Source: Spisula solida (taxonomy: Eukaryota; Mollusca; Bivalvia; Venerida; Mactridae). From it: a DNA stretch of 64,000 bases. Location of the stretch: positions 2,244,501 to 2,308,500 of the forward strand of contig OX365944.1 in assembly GCA_947247005.1 (NCBI GenBank). Direction: 5' to 3'. The notes under the pieces are model-generated. The model was not told where the DNA came from. It saw only the letters and a list, made by a program, of their open reading frames with translations, and ran no database searches. Of this stretch, positions 12,718-25,548 are shown one piece after another. Each line of letters opens with the position of its first letter. Positions within the stretch are counted from its first letter, which is position 1. A program made the translations under genes and the position numbers.

Positions 12718-15700
12718 GGTTGTGGCCAAGGCCCAGGGCTAAAACATTGTGTTAACATTATTTCATGGAATGTCAGCGGTCTGGAAAATAAACTTGGGAA
12801 CACTGACTTTTTACAATATGTTTTAAAGTTTCATATTATCTGTTTACAGGAAACGTGGGTTAGTGATATTGACAGTGTAACTAAGTATTTCGTTGACTAT
12901 AGTTCGTATATATGCAAAGCAAAGGATTCAGTAAGGGGCGGGAGGAATATGGGTGGTATTATGGTATTTATTCATAAATGTATCTCTGAGTTTGTTGAAC
13001 GAATATGTTGGGAATTCGAATTCGGTGTCATTCTCAAATTCAAGAAACATGTTTTTAATCTTGATAAAGATGTACTATTTATATCAGTATATTTTCCACC
13101 ACCAGGATCACCTATGTATCCCAATGACATAAGAAATGGTTTATCAATACTTGAAAATTGTCTTCATGAAAGTGAGAACAACCTATGTAGTTTTAATACT
13201 GTACTTTGTGGTGATTTTAATGCAAGAACTGCCTCTCTCGATGACTTCTTATTATTAGATGAGAGAATACCTGAAACTAATGACTATTCTGAACTATTTT
13301 GCAATGACATTTGTACACAGAGGAAGTCTTCTGATAAAGTAGTTAATGTTTTTGGAAAGGAACTTATTGCATTTTGTCAAACAAATTCTCTTAGTATTGT
13401 TAATGGGAGAGTTGGCAAAGACAAAGATATTGGTGAATTTACTTTTGTTGGAGCTAATGGCTCAAGTGTTATAGATTATTGTATTTGTAGCAATTGCTTT
13501 TTTCATAGAATTATTGATTTTGAAGTTGATGCATTTGGTCTATGTGATCACCTCCCGATTATTTTTGATATTTCTTGCCAGACAAATGTAACCGAAAATA
13601 CTCAAAGTATAGATGATACTAGAGACAAAATCCATATAAATTCCCAAACGGGTCCTGATTATCAAGAAAATTTATGTAACACTATTCTAGATGGTGGGTT
13701 CTATGATTTAGACGAACAGCTAGACAATCCTAATTCAAGTATTGATTTGATATTGGAAACGTTCACAAAATGTTTGCTTAATGTTAGCGACAAGTTTGTT
13801 TCTAAAGTCAAAGGTAATAAAAATAATACACAGAACAATACATGGTACGATTATGAATGTAAAACATTAAATCGAGAAACCAATCGTGCATTGCGCAAAT
13901 ATCGTAAAACTAGATCTAATGCCGACTTTGACGAATACTGGTCAAAGAAAACTAAATATAAAACATTGTGCAAGTCAAAACGATGGCAATATGACAAAGC
14001 TCGGGTAAATTCCCTCGAAGATTGTCTATCAAACCCAAAAATATTCTGGCGAAAATTTAGAGAAATTACAAGTAATCCTCCTAGAGTTCCAGACATATCG
14101 ACCAATGATTGGTTGTTACATTTTAAAGCTCTATTTGGTAGTGACGATATACCTATTCAAAATGAAGTAAGCGTAGATATTACAGACATCGACGAAAATG
14201 AGAACCTTAGTGATATAGAAATAGATATTCTTAATAACGAAATAAGTCCATATGAAATAACATCAGCAATTAAGGGTTTGCAATTAAATAAATCCTGTTC
14301 AGGTACACTTTTACCAGCACATTTTGTGTATGGACTTCACTATTTATTACCTTACATAGTACAACTTTTCAACAAAATATTTTTATCTGGAGTGTTTCCT
14401 GAAGCATGGTCTTATTCAATTTTGATTCCTATTTATAAGAAAGGTGGGATAGATGATCCTAATAACTACAGAGGAATTGCTCTTCTTGACGCCTTTAGTA
14501 AAATTTATATCAGTATCTTGAATAAAAGAATTACTATGTTTACTGAATTATTTGACAAAATTTCTGAGTCACAAGCAGGCTTCAGACAGGGCTACAGTAC
14601 AATTGACAATGCGTTTGTTTTACAGTCAATAGCCCGTAAATATTTGAACATGAAAGGGAGAAAATTATATGTCGCATTTGTCGATTTTCAAAAAGCTTTT
14701 GATTCGGTAAATAGAAACAAACTATTCCAAAAACTAAGTCATAATAATATAAAAGGAAGGTTACTAAATGCAATTGAAGCTATTTATAAAACGGTAAAAT
14801 TATCTGTTAAGAGTAAAACCGGTCAAACAGAAAATTTCAGTAGCTTCATAGGTTTAAGACAAGGTTGTAACCTAAGCCCAGTTCTATTTTCACTGTTTAT
14901 AAATGATTTGGACGCTGCAATTTCCCAATCACAAGTACATGGTATTCAATTAAATCCCTCTTTTATTGAAATATTTTTATTAATGTTCGCTGATGATGTT
15001 GCTTTAATGTCGGACACAGTAGTAGGTCTACAAAGACAGTTAAATTCACTTAGTACCTTCTGTGAAGAAAATAAACTCATAGTTAATAAAAACAAAACTA
15101 AAGTGCTTGTATTCAAAAATGGTGGAGCGCTGTCAAAGAAAGAAAAATGGTATTATAACGGAACTCAAATAGGCAGTGTATCTGGTTTTTCGTATGTTGG
15201 AATTTACTTCAGTAGATCATTGTCATCTTTTAAAATGGCCGAACAAAATGCGTTAAAAGCCAAGAAAGTTCTGAATATACTACTAAAAGACTTATTGAAA
15301 CTTCCGAATTTGACCTCTAAAATTTTCTTTAAGATTTTCGATACAAAAATCAGTCCAATATTACTATATGGTTGCGAATTGTGGGGAATACAAAATATGA
15401 TCACAATTGAAAACATACATACTTACGCTTGTAAACGCTTTCTTAATGTTTCAAAATTTGCTTGTAATGATGCAATTATGGGCGACTTAGGTCGTTACCC
15501 TTTGCGAATAACTGCTTCTATACGTTGTATAAAATACTGGCTAAGAATACTTGAAAGTAATCAAGATAGATATATAAAACTTTGTTATGAAATGCTAAAA
15601 ATGTATGATAACTTTGGTAACACTAACTGGGTAACACATATACGCCAAAATTTATATGAAAATGGCTTTGGGTTTGTTTGGGAGGAACAGTGTGTACCTG

Positions 15701-16162
15701 ACAAAACTTTATTTATTAAGACATATACTCAACGTTTAAGAGACCAGTATCTCCAAACGTGGAATGATCAGTGTAACAACAACGGCAAACTTTCGACTTT
15801 TTATACCAACTTTAAAACTGATTTCTGCATTGAAACGTATGTAAATTGTATTGACATAATGAAATATCGTCGATGTTTAGTCAAATTTAGATCTTCTTCT
15901 CATAACCTGATGATAGAAGTTGGGAGTACCGCGAAATCAACGTTATTGTAAATACTGTCAAAATACTATAGAAGACGAATTTCATTTTCTACTTATCTGT
16001 CCATTTTACGCTGAAATAAGAATTATATACATACCTGATAAATTTTGTAAATATCCTAATCTGTCTAAGTTTAACATTCTACTAGCTGCTAAAAACCATA
16101 CAATAATAAGGAATGTGTCTATGTATTTGTATCATGCCTTTGAAAAACGAAAACTATTATAA
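12718..16162 (+). pseudogene. LINE ORF2: APE endonuclease and reverse transcriptase, frameshifted
   Basis: The endonuclease begins before the first in-frame ATG (12949): NIISWNVSGLENK starts at 12754, then ICLQETW, CGDFNAR, IDYCIC and CDHLPIIFDIS give the APE-type catalytic order. Reverse transcriptase motifs follow: YKKGGIDDPNNYRGIALL, QAGFRQGYST, VAFVDFQKAFDSVNR, LRQGCNLSPVLFSLF and catalytic FADD at 14986-14997. The frame stops at 15951, but the natural C-terminus continues in the next frame (CKYC...H...C, about 15947-16000) to 16162, so a small indel near 15922 broke it. The protein nicks target DNA and primes reverse transcription there. Confidence 0.92.
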
Positions 16163-16259
16163 TATTATGTTATTTGACCATTGTATAGTTTTGTATGTTC
16201 TGTGTATATATCTTGTATATGGGCCGGAGGCCATTTGTACAATAAATATTTGAATTGAA

Positions 16260-16266
16260 TTGTTAT
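16260..16266 (+). repeat. Candidate target-site duplication, right
   Basis: TTGTTAT, a direct copy of 12198-12204, directly after the LINE tail. Confidence 0.6.
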
Positions 16267-16520
16267 CTTGTCGCATGGCTCTTGCTCTGGTTCAGTTTGA
16301 CTGACTGAGGCGGCAGACTTTCGGTATTGGATGTGGTGTTTTTGTAGTTTTTCTTTGCGTTGGGCATTGTCGGTGCATTTTTGTAATAAAGTCGTGTTTT
16401 TGTGCTGGTGTTTATTTTTAGCGTGGTATGCATCTTTTTGAGTTACGTTGGGCATTGTCTGTGACTTTTTACTTTCGTCCTTTTGTGTCCTTCTGTCCAT
16501 AGGCTCGTATTTTTGTTTAA
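16267..16520 (+). repeat. Composite dispersed repeat, 3' part
   Basis: Continues the repeat interrupted by the LINE. GCTCTTGCTCTGGTT and TGACTGACTGAGGCGGCAGA match, in inverted orientation, 31100-31150. Beyond about 16330 the copies diverge, but GTTGGGCATTGT phrases shared with other dispersed copies recur. No gene. Confidence 0.75.
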
Positions 16521-16571
16521 ATTAATAAATATTGAGTTGAATTTGTTTTTAAGCTCTAATTCCTTTTATAG

Positions 16572-17493
16572 TACGAGGGGTGTTCCATATGTATTGTCAC
16601 TTGGGTCACAAATAAAAAAATTTCGTTGATATCTTTAAATCTTTATACATTTCTAGAACCATCAAGATTTCCGCGATATTTCGTGAAAAATCAATAAAAT
16701 TTAATTACCGGAATGTTGTTTCCGTTGTCTTTTCAAAGGACTAGTAATAGACACTGCGACTTTGTTCGAATAACTGTCGATTAAAACTTCCTTTCGGGGA
16801 ATATTCTTATTCCACAACTATCATACCGTAAATATTGTAAATTCCTTCGATAAAAACATGATTTGCTGTACTTGATTGCCATTTTTAACAAAAAAAGAGC
16901 ATTTCAAAGTCGCGAAAATAAGTGTCAAAACTAGTCAAAAAGCATGCTACTTTTCAATGAAAATTTTCGATTAGTTTAATTGATTGGAATTTGACATATC
17001 ATACAGGTATGTAAGCCATTGACCATCAACATTGATTTTTGGGAAGAATTTGCGATCAAAGTACAATTGATATGAAGTTATCGGTGCGTGAAACAACAAG
17101 CATAATTTGGTATAAATTAGAGTGATCTCCCTTGTTTTGACCGTCTTACTCGTAGACAACAAATAATTTCATTTTGATTTAAAGTTCTAATGGAAGTATA
17201 AGGGTCCAGTTATCGTATCTTATGTTGCATTTTAAAGAATACTGACATTTACTTTTCTAAACAACTACTGCAAAGATGACAAAAATTTAGCTTAAAATTA
17301 ACATAAAGCCAGTGTACTCGAGCATACCCTCTTCTAAGTTCAATAAATTACTTAATTGTTGACGAAAGGCTATGTAATTTTCCAGATATAGAATAGAACA
17401 TGCACCTTTTAGACAGTCATCGTAGAATCCTTCTAAATCTTGCCAAAGAAAAATGCAAAGGACAGTGACAATACATATGGAACACCCCTCGTA
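16572..17493. mobile_element. Mariner-type non-autonomous element with perfect TIRs
   Basis: TA (16572-16573) is followed by a 28-bp terminal repeat starting CGAGGGGTGTTCCATATGTA (16574-16601). Its exact reverse complement lies at 17464-17491, followed by TA (17492-17493). TA target duplication and CGAGGGG ends are typical of Tc1/mariner elements. The 918-bp body has no transposase frame, so it is probably moved in trans. Perfect ends imply recent activity. Confidence 0.93.
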
Positions 17494-17679
17494 TATGTTT
17501 TTAATCTTAAATAATCAAGAATCTGTCATAATTTCTCAATATTAATCATTGAGCGGCTATGTTTAAGAATCGAGGGGTTATATTCTTCGCTTTCACAATT
17601 TATCCCCAATGTGTCTAATTCGTTCGCACCATTCGTACCCTATCTGGTTTTTCATAAGTCATATAAATATGTGCTTCAA

Positions 17680-18070
17680 CACTTTTACTGTTGAAACGTG
17701 GTCATTCAACTTGGACATACTAATTATTGTTTAAAGTAGATCATTCGGTTGGGAACATTCATCTAATTGGAGCTAGGTCGATCATCTGTTGCGCTCAGCT
17801 TGTTGAGGCTGGGCGATTCAGCTAAGTCATTAATTTTTGAAACTTGGTCATCCGACAGAGGCTTTCACCTTCTGATAGGTAACACTAGGTATTTCTGCAG
17901 TTTAACTGTTGAAACTGTGTCATTCATTTTGGGCATTCAAATGTGTGATTGCTGAAACTAGTTTATTCTGTTTTTCGACACGTGGGACTTATAGTTTATT
18001 GTAGTTTATTACGTTCCCGTGCTCGGCTTGTTAAGTTGAGTGCGGCCTTTCCTGTCTGATTTAATAGTAT
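17680..18070 (+). repeat. Dispersed repeat family R, plus-strand copy
   Basis: Contains several GAAAC-TNGGTCATTC phrases, a TTTTTCGACACGTGGGACTT segment, and the family core GCTCGGCTTGTTAAGTTGAG then TGCGGCCTTTCCTGTCTGATTTAATAGTA. The same core recurs in at least nine places in this window. No coding frame. Confidence 0.75.
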
Positions 18071-18239
18071 TGTTTGTTTTCATTTCTCTATTATTCACAT
18101 TTCCACCTGGTAAGCTCCGAAATGTATCTGCTCATGCATACCATGGTTCTATTTCGTGATGCACAATGTAGTATATGATCATGTATTGAATACGTTGAGA
18201 AGTTGACAGTAATTTGTGGATGTACAAGAATATAATAGA

Positions 18240-18400
18240 TAATCGGACAGGAAAGGCAGCACTCAAGTTTGGTATTGTACCTTGTATGTTTTTAATGTTT
18301 CCTGTGCTCGGGTATATAGTATTGTATAGAACAACCTCTGGATTGACAGTATAGTGTGTTACCACTGAGCTATCGCCGAGATAAGACCATGTTTGCCAAG
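18240..18400 (-). repeat. Rearranged family R core joined to a SINE head
   Basis: GACAGGAAAGGCAGCACTCAA (about 18245-18265) is the family R core on the minus strand. Next to it, 18333-18380 reads on the minus strand GGCGATAGCTCAGTGGTAA then GTCAATCCAGAGG, the tRNA-like head of the SINE seen whole at 19.9-20.36 kb. The box B end is missing. Confidence 0.6.
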
Positions 18401-19915
18401 TCATAATCGATATCTAACAGTTTCAGTCAGCTATAATTCATATGTTTGAAAGCTCGCATTTGGGGAAATTTAAATTACTAAATTATGGATACCATCTAAT
18501 AAAATGCGAGTTACTTTTTTGACATGCGGTGCAAAAATATCATTCAGTTTTATCTACACTATCGTATTTTTAACAAGTACATATTTGGCGTATGTATCTG
18601 TTATTTTATGAAATAATCTAGGTGATATATTAAGGCGTATGATTGGCTTTTGAATTAATGCAAGTGTAGAAACAACGAATTGCAGGTATCGTTTTCACAA
18701 AAAATGAGAACAAAACATTGTATTGCCTTATTCGGTCAAACACATTTAAAGAAATGTTCTATTGTGTAGGTTATCCGTTGGATTGTCACAAATTTTCACA
18801 TTCACCGTCATATTCTCCTTACCTTCCAATGTTATGTAACGACGTGACACAGATATAATATATAGATAATTCAAGAAACTCATAATAAACACTGAAGGAA
18901 AAGTAAGCATTTGAGTTTATTTTGGTCATATCGTAGTGTAGGGTCCTTAAGTATTCTAACTCTGCATACTGCAACGACCTACAATAAGATATGGCCATCT
19001 GTGAGTGTTTGCCAATTTCTTTCTGCATTTCCTGCATAACAAGTAAACATATTAGTGGTGTTGGTGGGAAATCATAACCATTAAATACAACAATTTGTCT
19101 TTGTTATTCTCAGCGGAAAATTGTTCTGCGATTTATATCAATATGATTTATATTTCTATTGTTTTCTGATACGTAGCAGGATCAACTTATCTTACAATGC
19201 ATATTGGTTTATACGTGAATATACGATGATGGTACGAAGGAATATTTGTCATACTTTTCTCAATGCAACATTTCTTGCTAGTTATAACTATGATATATCT
19301 ATAACCAAGTTGTTTTACCGGGTGTGTGTTTTATCTAGTGATATGTGTTGATTTATTCGGCTACCCTTGTTTCTAAATTAAAACATAACATGGAGCAATG
19401 AATGAGAACGAGTGAGAACACTTCAGTTTTTGAGTGGATATTATAGTTATAATGGGGAACTTCAGTATTTATGCTTGGGTATTTTCAATTGTAAGATCGA
19501 AATTAGGGCTTACTTATTACATAATTATGTAATGCAAAGAAGATAAAATAATATGTATAAAAAGCAAGCAAATTCAATGAATTTATATTCCCCATTCTCA
19601 CGGTTTATCAGTTGTATTGCACCGTTTCGAATGCTCTTTGTGTACAGGAAATGGCCGTGATTGTGTAACAGGGTTGCACTGCGCCGCTGATACTAGTTTA
19701 ATCCCAAGCGATATGTTCATATAGCTTAGATATCTGTAAGACAGCAAGTTATGTTTCATTCCTAACTAAAGCTATAGAGCTAAACCGTTTTTTTCTATAT
19801 TTAATGAGAATGACCTAGACCCCACTGGCCCCCACATGCAAATCAAAGTTGTGTTGTCACATTAGATACAAACACTGCAAGTTTCATTAAAGTATATTTT
19901 CCAAACTAAAGTTAT
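18401..19915. other. Non-coding stretch
   Basis: AT-rich, short open frames only. No RNA gene or bounded repeat recognised. Confidence 0.45.
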
Positions 19916-20361
19916 CAATAAATAATAAATATACCAGACTTATATAGCGCCCTTTTTATGCGCACGCACGTTCAAAGGTACTTTATATAATTGTGTTGCA
20001 GCCACAAGGGCACAGGCGCATCCTCTTACCAGTGCAGATTCAGCATGATCTGACCAGAGGGACAGACTGAGAGAAAGCCCCTGAAGTGAGAGAGAGAGAG
20101 AGACATTAGATATAGGCATGTCCGGCGCTCCAGAAGTGCGCCTAGCTCTTATTTCGAATAGACAGTCTGGTTCTTTAATGTGCCCGGTGTATAGCACCAA
20201 TACACAGATTCCTGACACTTCCAGATACTTGCATACCACTCGGCCAGATATAGCGGGAAATATTATAAATATTTCAGAAATGTCAAGTTCCGATGCCAGG
20301 GATTGAACCCACGACCTCTGGATTGACAGCCCAGTGCATTACCACTGAGCTAAATCCGCTT
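19916..20361 (-). mobile_element. tRNA-derived SINE, minus strand
   Basis: Read on the minus strand, the head holds box A TTTAGCTCAGTGGTAATGC (20355-20337) and box B GGGTTCAATCC (20310-20300). Between them is a seven-base loop with GTC in the anticodon position, so a tRNA-Asp-like origin is plausible. The acceptor ends do not pair, so it is not a working tRNA gene. The body includes a (GA)n run at about 20089-20102. The tail reads GGGCGCTATATAAGTCTGG before an AT-rich end, as in many invertebrate SINEs. Confidence 0.85.
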
Positions 20362-23019
20362 ATCGTATAACGATTTTTCAACAAATCAAGGGCAACAACT
20401 CTTTAAAAAATTAACAAAAAACTAGACGGGTATCATCACATTATGATTATGATAGGAGACTTCCCTATGGTCATTGTTACCAATTCATAATGTAATCCAA
20501 CCAATACTTTAAGAGAAGAAAGTTTTTAAATGTTTAAATAAAGATATATAGGGAAAGGAAGGCTCGTAACATTTGCGGCCATGTTTTTGACGAATCATGA
20601 CAAATATGTCAATTTTGTAAGAGAGTCACACAATTACTATCTCAGTGCAGTTATTTTGAAATAGGTAAAGTGGTTGATTTTTTCATTTTTTTTCCAATAA
20701 CCAGTGTTATTGATAATTTACCTTAACAACTTGACAGGCATCAATATGGTAGTTGATATAGATTGTAAGGTTTATGAAATTCTACTAGCTACTTACTCAG
20801 CAATGGCTGGGGACGAACTGACATACTGACGGACGAACAACGCCATTTCACTACCCCTATCGATTTAATCAGCGGGGGTATTTTAAGTGGACTCCATTGC
20901 AATAATTATTTAGAATTACTTTTTCTATAAAGTTTTGTGGTTTTGTAGTATTACCCTACCTGTGAAATTCTTACCGTAATTGTGAAGATAAATTTTCTCA
21001 GAACGTCGTCTTCCATCAACCGCATCACATAAATGTTTTTTGGCTTCTATATGAGCTATCATAAACATGCATATGCCATGTATGTTATTTGTCATAGTTT
21101 CCACGGAATTGCCCTATTTTACCTTTCTAACCAAATCTGTGACATTTTGTGTCAGCTAATATAAATAATTTTACGACATTTCATGACCAGATATTAGTTT
21201 ACTCTCTTTCCCAGAGGTATGGTTTCGTCCTAATCAGTTCAACAGTTGCCTCTTGCGAGGGGAAATATTTAATTATTTTAGCAGTTTTCTATGTCATAAA
21301 CGTGTTAGCAAAAGTGTTTAGATTAGAGCCGACTCTAAATTAAATTACTGTCGGAGCGACATCTAGTGTTGGACGTTTATTGGCATGTCTATGAGACTTC
21401 ACCGGAGTAATTTGTCGTAATTCAAGCTTGAGGATATTTCTCATTTCAAACCTTTTTTGTACAATATAACCTTTTCACCCGACAGGGTCGACGATTGATT
21501 GCTTATGCTATTATTGTTCTGCATAAATGTCATATTTGTGACAGAGAGCAATTGCATCTTTGGCAATTCAATCAAATATATCTGACTAATCTAAGAAACC
21601 TGTCAGATATAAAGAACAAGTCAGTATTATGAGCACCATGTATTGTCTGCATCCGTCTAAAGTAATAACTTCAGTTTCAGTTTAATTTCAGAGAATTACA
21701 CTAGTTCTTTCTTTGGCATCTTTCGCCACTTTCATTACATGTTTTAGACAACTTCTGCTGTTTTGCGGAACGACCAAGTCCTCCGAATAATTTATGCAAT
21801 CAGGCAAATACGATGATTGATATTGTCTGGATGTTAACCGTTACAGCAAAGACAATTATTAAATATGTTATTATCTATTCGTATCAATATTGTCTGTCAT
21901 GTATAACGTGAGAATCTGGAATTATTATAGATCAAACTACTATATGTTTATGAGTCAGAAATCAGCGTTTCATGTTAAAAATTTAAAGTCCGGTAGAATC
22001 TGACGCATTATTTCGACTTAGCTCTCTCTGAGGCCTTTCGTTAAATGTAGCACCGAATATCATAACCTAATTGAATTCCTTGTTCCTATTTTCTTCGGAA
22101 CAAATATGATATAATAACCTCATTTCACTTGTCCAAGTTGTATAGAATTGATTTATCAGCTATCAAGAACATAGAACCGATGAGAGTAGTCACATTTAAT
22201 GCCAACTCAAGCCAATATGATTGATATTACTTTTAGGTGGACCGCGTAATGTCATGTTATAAATACAATTACTTTGTCAAACGTCAATGGCGATCACGGT
22301 GGTAAACACAGATTGTCGCTTAATCGGGAATCAGTTTATTGCACCCAACATGAAGAAAAGGTACGGTATATCCTTAATGTGTCAGATTTCTCGTATAGTA
22401 TAGTGAGCATGTCCGTTCAGGTGATGTGTTGACCGTTTGTAAGTCAATAATGGCATTATGGCTGAATCACGTAAATCCTAGAAAGTGTGATGAATAAAAA
22501 ACATATTGGTCGTTTTTAAAAGTAAAATGAAAGAAGATGGTGCAATCGTCGCCAAATACGATACAAACAAATCAATACTGAATTGAAAAAGACTAGTATG
22601 AACTTTTGTTTCCATGTACATCTAAGTACACAATCATTTAATGACATACATGTATAATGAAGTCCTCCACCTTTCTCTTAGAATCTTAGTGATTGGTCAA
22701 ACTTCCAATTACTGTTACGGAAAAGTCTCGCGTAGTTTTATGTCTAATCAGAACATGTTCGACTTAGAATAATATAAAAACGCAGTCTTATAAATTGTGT
22801 GGATCTAGTTTAATTTGTATCAATCTACACTTAGCTATAAGAGTGATATGTTGATTGAAGCTATATTACCCCCAAAGGTTTGTCGTCCGTACAAAGTACA
22901 CGATACAGTCAGTTAATGATACATAATTACAAATTTCATTCAAAAACAAAAAGACGTGCCCCTCTCAATACCAATTGTAAAGCACTAGTGATAAAAGATC
23001 CGGTACATGTTTAAAATAC
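20362..23019. other. Non-coding stretch
   Basis: No gene seen. The part at about 20560-20885 ends in GACGGACGAACAACGCC and CCCCTATCGATTTAATCAGC, text typical of the end of a dispersed animal repeat, but no partner was found here. The remainder is plain AT-rich sequence. Confidence 0.4.
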
Positions 23020-24001
23020 TAAAGGGTGTAATGAAAGTTCGTTCCGGTTTTTGAAAAGCTTTTGTACACAAAACAAATAAATACATTTGCAACAACTTTT
23101 GTATTCAGTATCCTAGTACAATGGCATCATTATTTGTAACAGTTTTCGCTGATTAGACTGTCAATGTTTTTTCAAAACAAATGAATAAATGTGTTTATCT
23201 TGTTTCGACGATGACATAAACGACGTCGTAACCGGGTAAAATTAGAAATACTCCCTTTGTTATCCCCTCACTGTATTGTTTGGTATGGTTTAAACTTGAA
23301 ATGAACTAAGTTAATATTTAACATTACATAAGAACAAATCATCATTCATGTAAAGATAAGTCTGTAAGAGTTTTCGTTTTGCCAATAAATGCCTTTTGTT
23401 TTCCCATATACGTGTTTATTTTTTTAAATGACACTTTTTTGTCTATTCAGACCTTTTTTTCTTTTAGTTATTTAGTTACTCTTTATTTGAAAATGAGTCA
23501 TGTCTTCGCCAATGAATTTCGATAATCCGGTAATTTCATGCCGTTATATTTTACACACTCGGTCATTTGCTTTATCCTATTTCGCATTACGTTTACGTCA
23601 CGTCGATTTCGACGAAATCGATACCATGTTCTTGCAAATTCATAGTTTCGCTCCATTTATATTAGTATCTGTCTTTTAGCAATCTATAAATGTAAGCATA
23701 AACTATTGTTTAACAATACGAATGTCTAAATTTTCAATCTGGCGATGTATCATTTTTGCAGCTCTTTCTGTTTGTCGACTCATCTTTAAAATGGCAATCG
23801 ACGTTACGTTAACTTAAGCTTACTTCCGCGTTATATAAATCCATGGCAACGGTGTCCATCAGAACGGAATCCAAGAACAAATAATACACAGTTCCTAAAT
23901 TAAGTACAGTACATTTGTTCCAAATTTCGTAATATTTCGCTTGATAAAAATGAAAAAATGCCATACTTTCTGACCAGAACGAACTTTCTTCACACCCTTT
24001 A
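23020..24001. mobile_element. TA-flanked mariner-type element, about 980 bp
   Basis: TA at 23020-23021 and 24000-24001 encloses terminal repeats AAGGGTGTAATGAAAGTTCG (start of 23022-23047) and the reverse complement of AAGGGTGTGAAGAAAGTTCG (23974-23999), 26 bp with three mismatches. Length and ends fit a Tc1/mariner element. I see no transposase motifs inside, so it is non-autonomous or decayed. It differs in sequence from the 16.57-kb element. Confidence 0.85.
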
Positions 24002-24079
24002 GTAGTTATTTCGCTATTAATGAACACGTATGTACTAAATCACGGTGTGAAAATATAAGTTGTTTAAAGAAGCTGCTAC

Positions 24080-24410
24080 AGCCACTATAAAGACACATTC
24101 CTAGTTTTCTATAAAAAAAGTTTTGTCTGAGGTCAACTTTTCGAGACTAATTTGTATACAATCAGACTTTTACTATCACTAATGGGGATAGATCGAAGTT
24201 TTCTGACGGCGAAATACATCGTAAATCGTCATTATGTTTGACGCCATTGAGACGTATATATAAAATAGTTCCATCACTGATCTTCGTGAATATTGACAGC
24301 TACATCCTAAACTAGATCGTTATGCAGGACCTTTATGTCAATTGTCTACAATAAAATCATCTAACTCGACACATATTGTGAACAATTTGATGGAATAATA
24401 TATTGTTTTG
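24080..24410 (+). repeat. Dispersed repeat, copy 2 (partner at 0.6 kb)
   Basis: Direct-orientation match to 560-870, sharing CGAGACTAATTTGTATA, ATTATGTTTGA, CAATTGTCTAC and TCTAACTCGACACAT in order. It begins just after the right end of the mariner-type element. Non-coding. Confidence 0.7.
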
Positions 24411-25548
24411 GATCCAGAATTATCAACAGTTACGAATTTATGTTTTGCAATGTGTGTTTAACGATCATCCGACATGACTGCAGTCCGAGACGCTGTTACA
24501 AGTACATTGTACATGTAATTAGAAAAATAAAGATGGGATTGTGACAATCAATGAAAAATCTTCCGTTCTTGTGCAAATGTTTACTATGTAATTGGATTGA
24601 ACTCCTTCAATAACATTTTGGTGAAAATTACCCAGTCACACTATACCAACCAAGCATCCCCTTATAGACAAAGCGCCAACCAACAGAATATATAGAGGAT
24701 ATTATATACACGCCACTGGTGAAAATTTAATTTTCTGTGATAACGAGTGAAATAAAATTGATCGTACACCAACAATCAACACATTTTCTGTTTATTATAT
24801 GCCTTAAGTCCTCTTCAATATGTGCCGTTATTGACCTAATTGGAAAAAAGACGTCGAAATCAGAACGTCACGACGTGAGAATTATGACGTCATGATGACA
24901 TAACGCATATTTTAAAGTCCGGCGCCGTTGACGTTACGATTCTCTTTCTGCATGATACTGGAACCAGCTTCTAAAACAGTGAAAATAACAAAGTGGTAAT
25001 TTCACTATTACTTTCACTGTTATTTTCACTGAAAAATCTCCATAATCCATTGAAGCAAATAATAATAATAATATTGTATTACCTTCAAATCGTTTTACTA
25101 ATGTGTTTTACATATGTGATTAACAAACTGTTTGCAATGATAGGTTGTATTAATGATTACAAAACAATTAACCAACATTTATGCTCACTCATAAAAGGTA
25201 AAAACCAGTCACATACGGTGTGTGCCTATGTGTTAAAATTTCAAGTGAACAACCACTAATAAATAGTAAGATGTGTGTAGAAATTTCTTTTTCCTACAAC
25301 TATTCAATTACTAGTATTGTTTCTGTATCTTATTAACGAGAGTGTTTGGGTAATGAACTTCAGCCAGATGGCCAACATTCTGTATCTGTTGTTCCGATTA
25401 CCACCAATCAATCAACGCAATATCTTGCTGAATAGAGATTAATAGCACCTAAAGTAGATTATGTGTTCAAATTCAATTAGCAGAGTGTCATCATTAAGCT
25501 GGATATGCGGAATAAATGGACACTACCAAAGGTCACCTGTTATGATTG
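24411..25548. other. Non-coding stretch
   Basis: No gene or bounded element recognised. ACGTC words cluster at about 24850-24935 without further support for regulation. Confidence 0.4.

Larger units (their letters stand above)
12205..16259 (+). mobile_element. 5'-truncated L1-type LINE retrotransposon
   Basis: A non-LTR element carrying a partial ORF1 (RNA-binding chaperone) and an almost complete ORF2 (endonuclease plus reverse transcriptase). Its 3' end has a short GGCCGGAGGCC hairpin and AATAAATATTTGAATTGAAT tail text. The 5' UTR and the ORF1 coiled-coil part are missing, so it is 5'-truncated. It sits inside an older dispersed repeat whose inverted counterpart at 31.1-32.05 kb lacks the LINE. 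A frameshift near 15.92 kb makes this copy defective. The long, largely intact frames suggest a fairly recent insertion. Confidence 0.92.

Noticed and set aside
20286..20361. tRNA-Asp-like gene on the minus strand
   Set aside because: Boxes A and B are present but the acceptor stem does not pair, and the sequence continues into a SINE body and tail.
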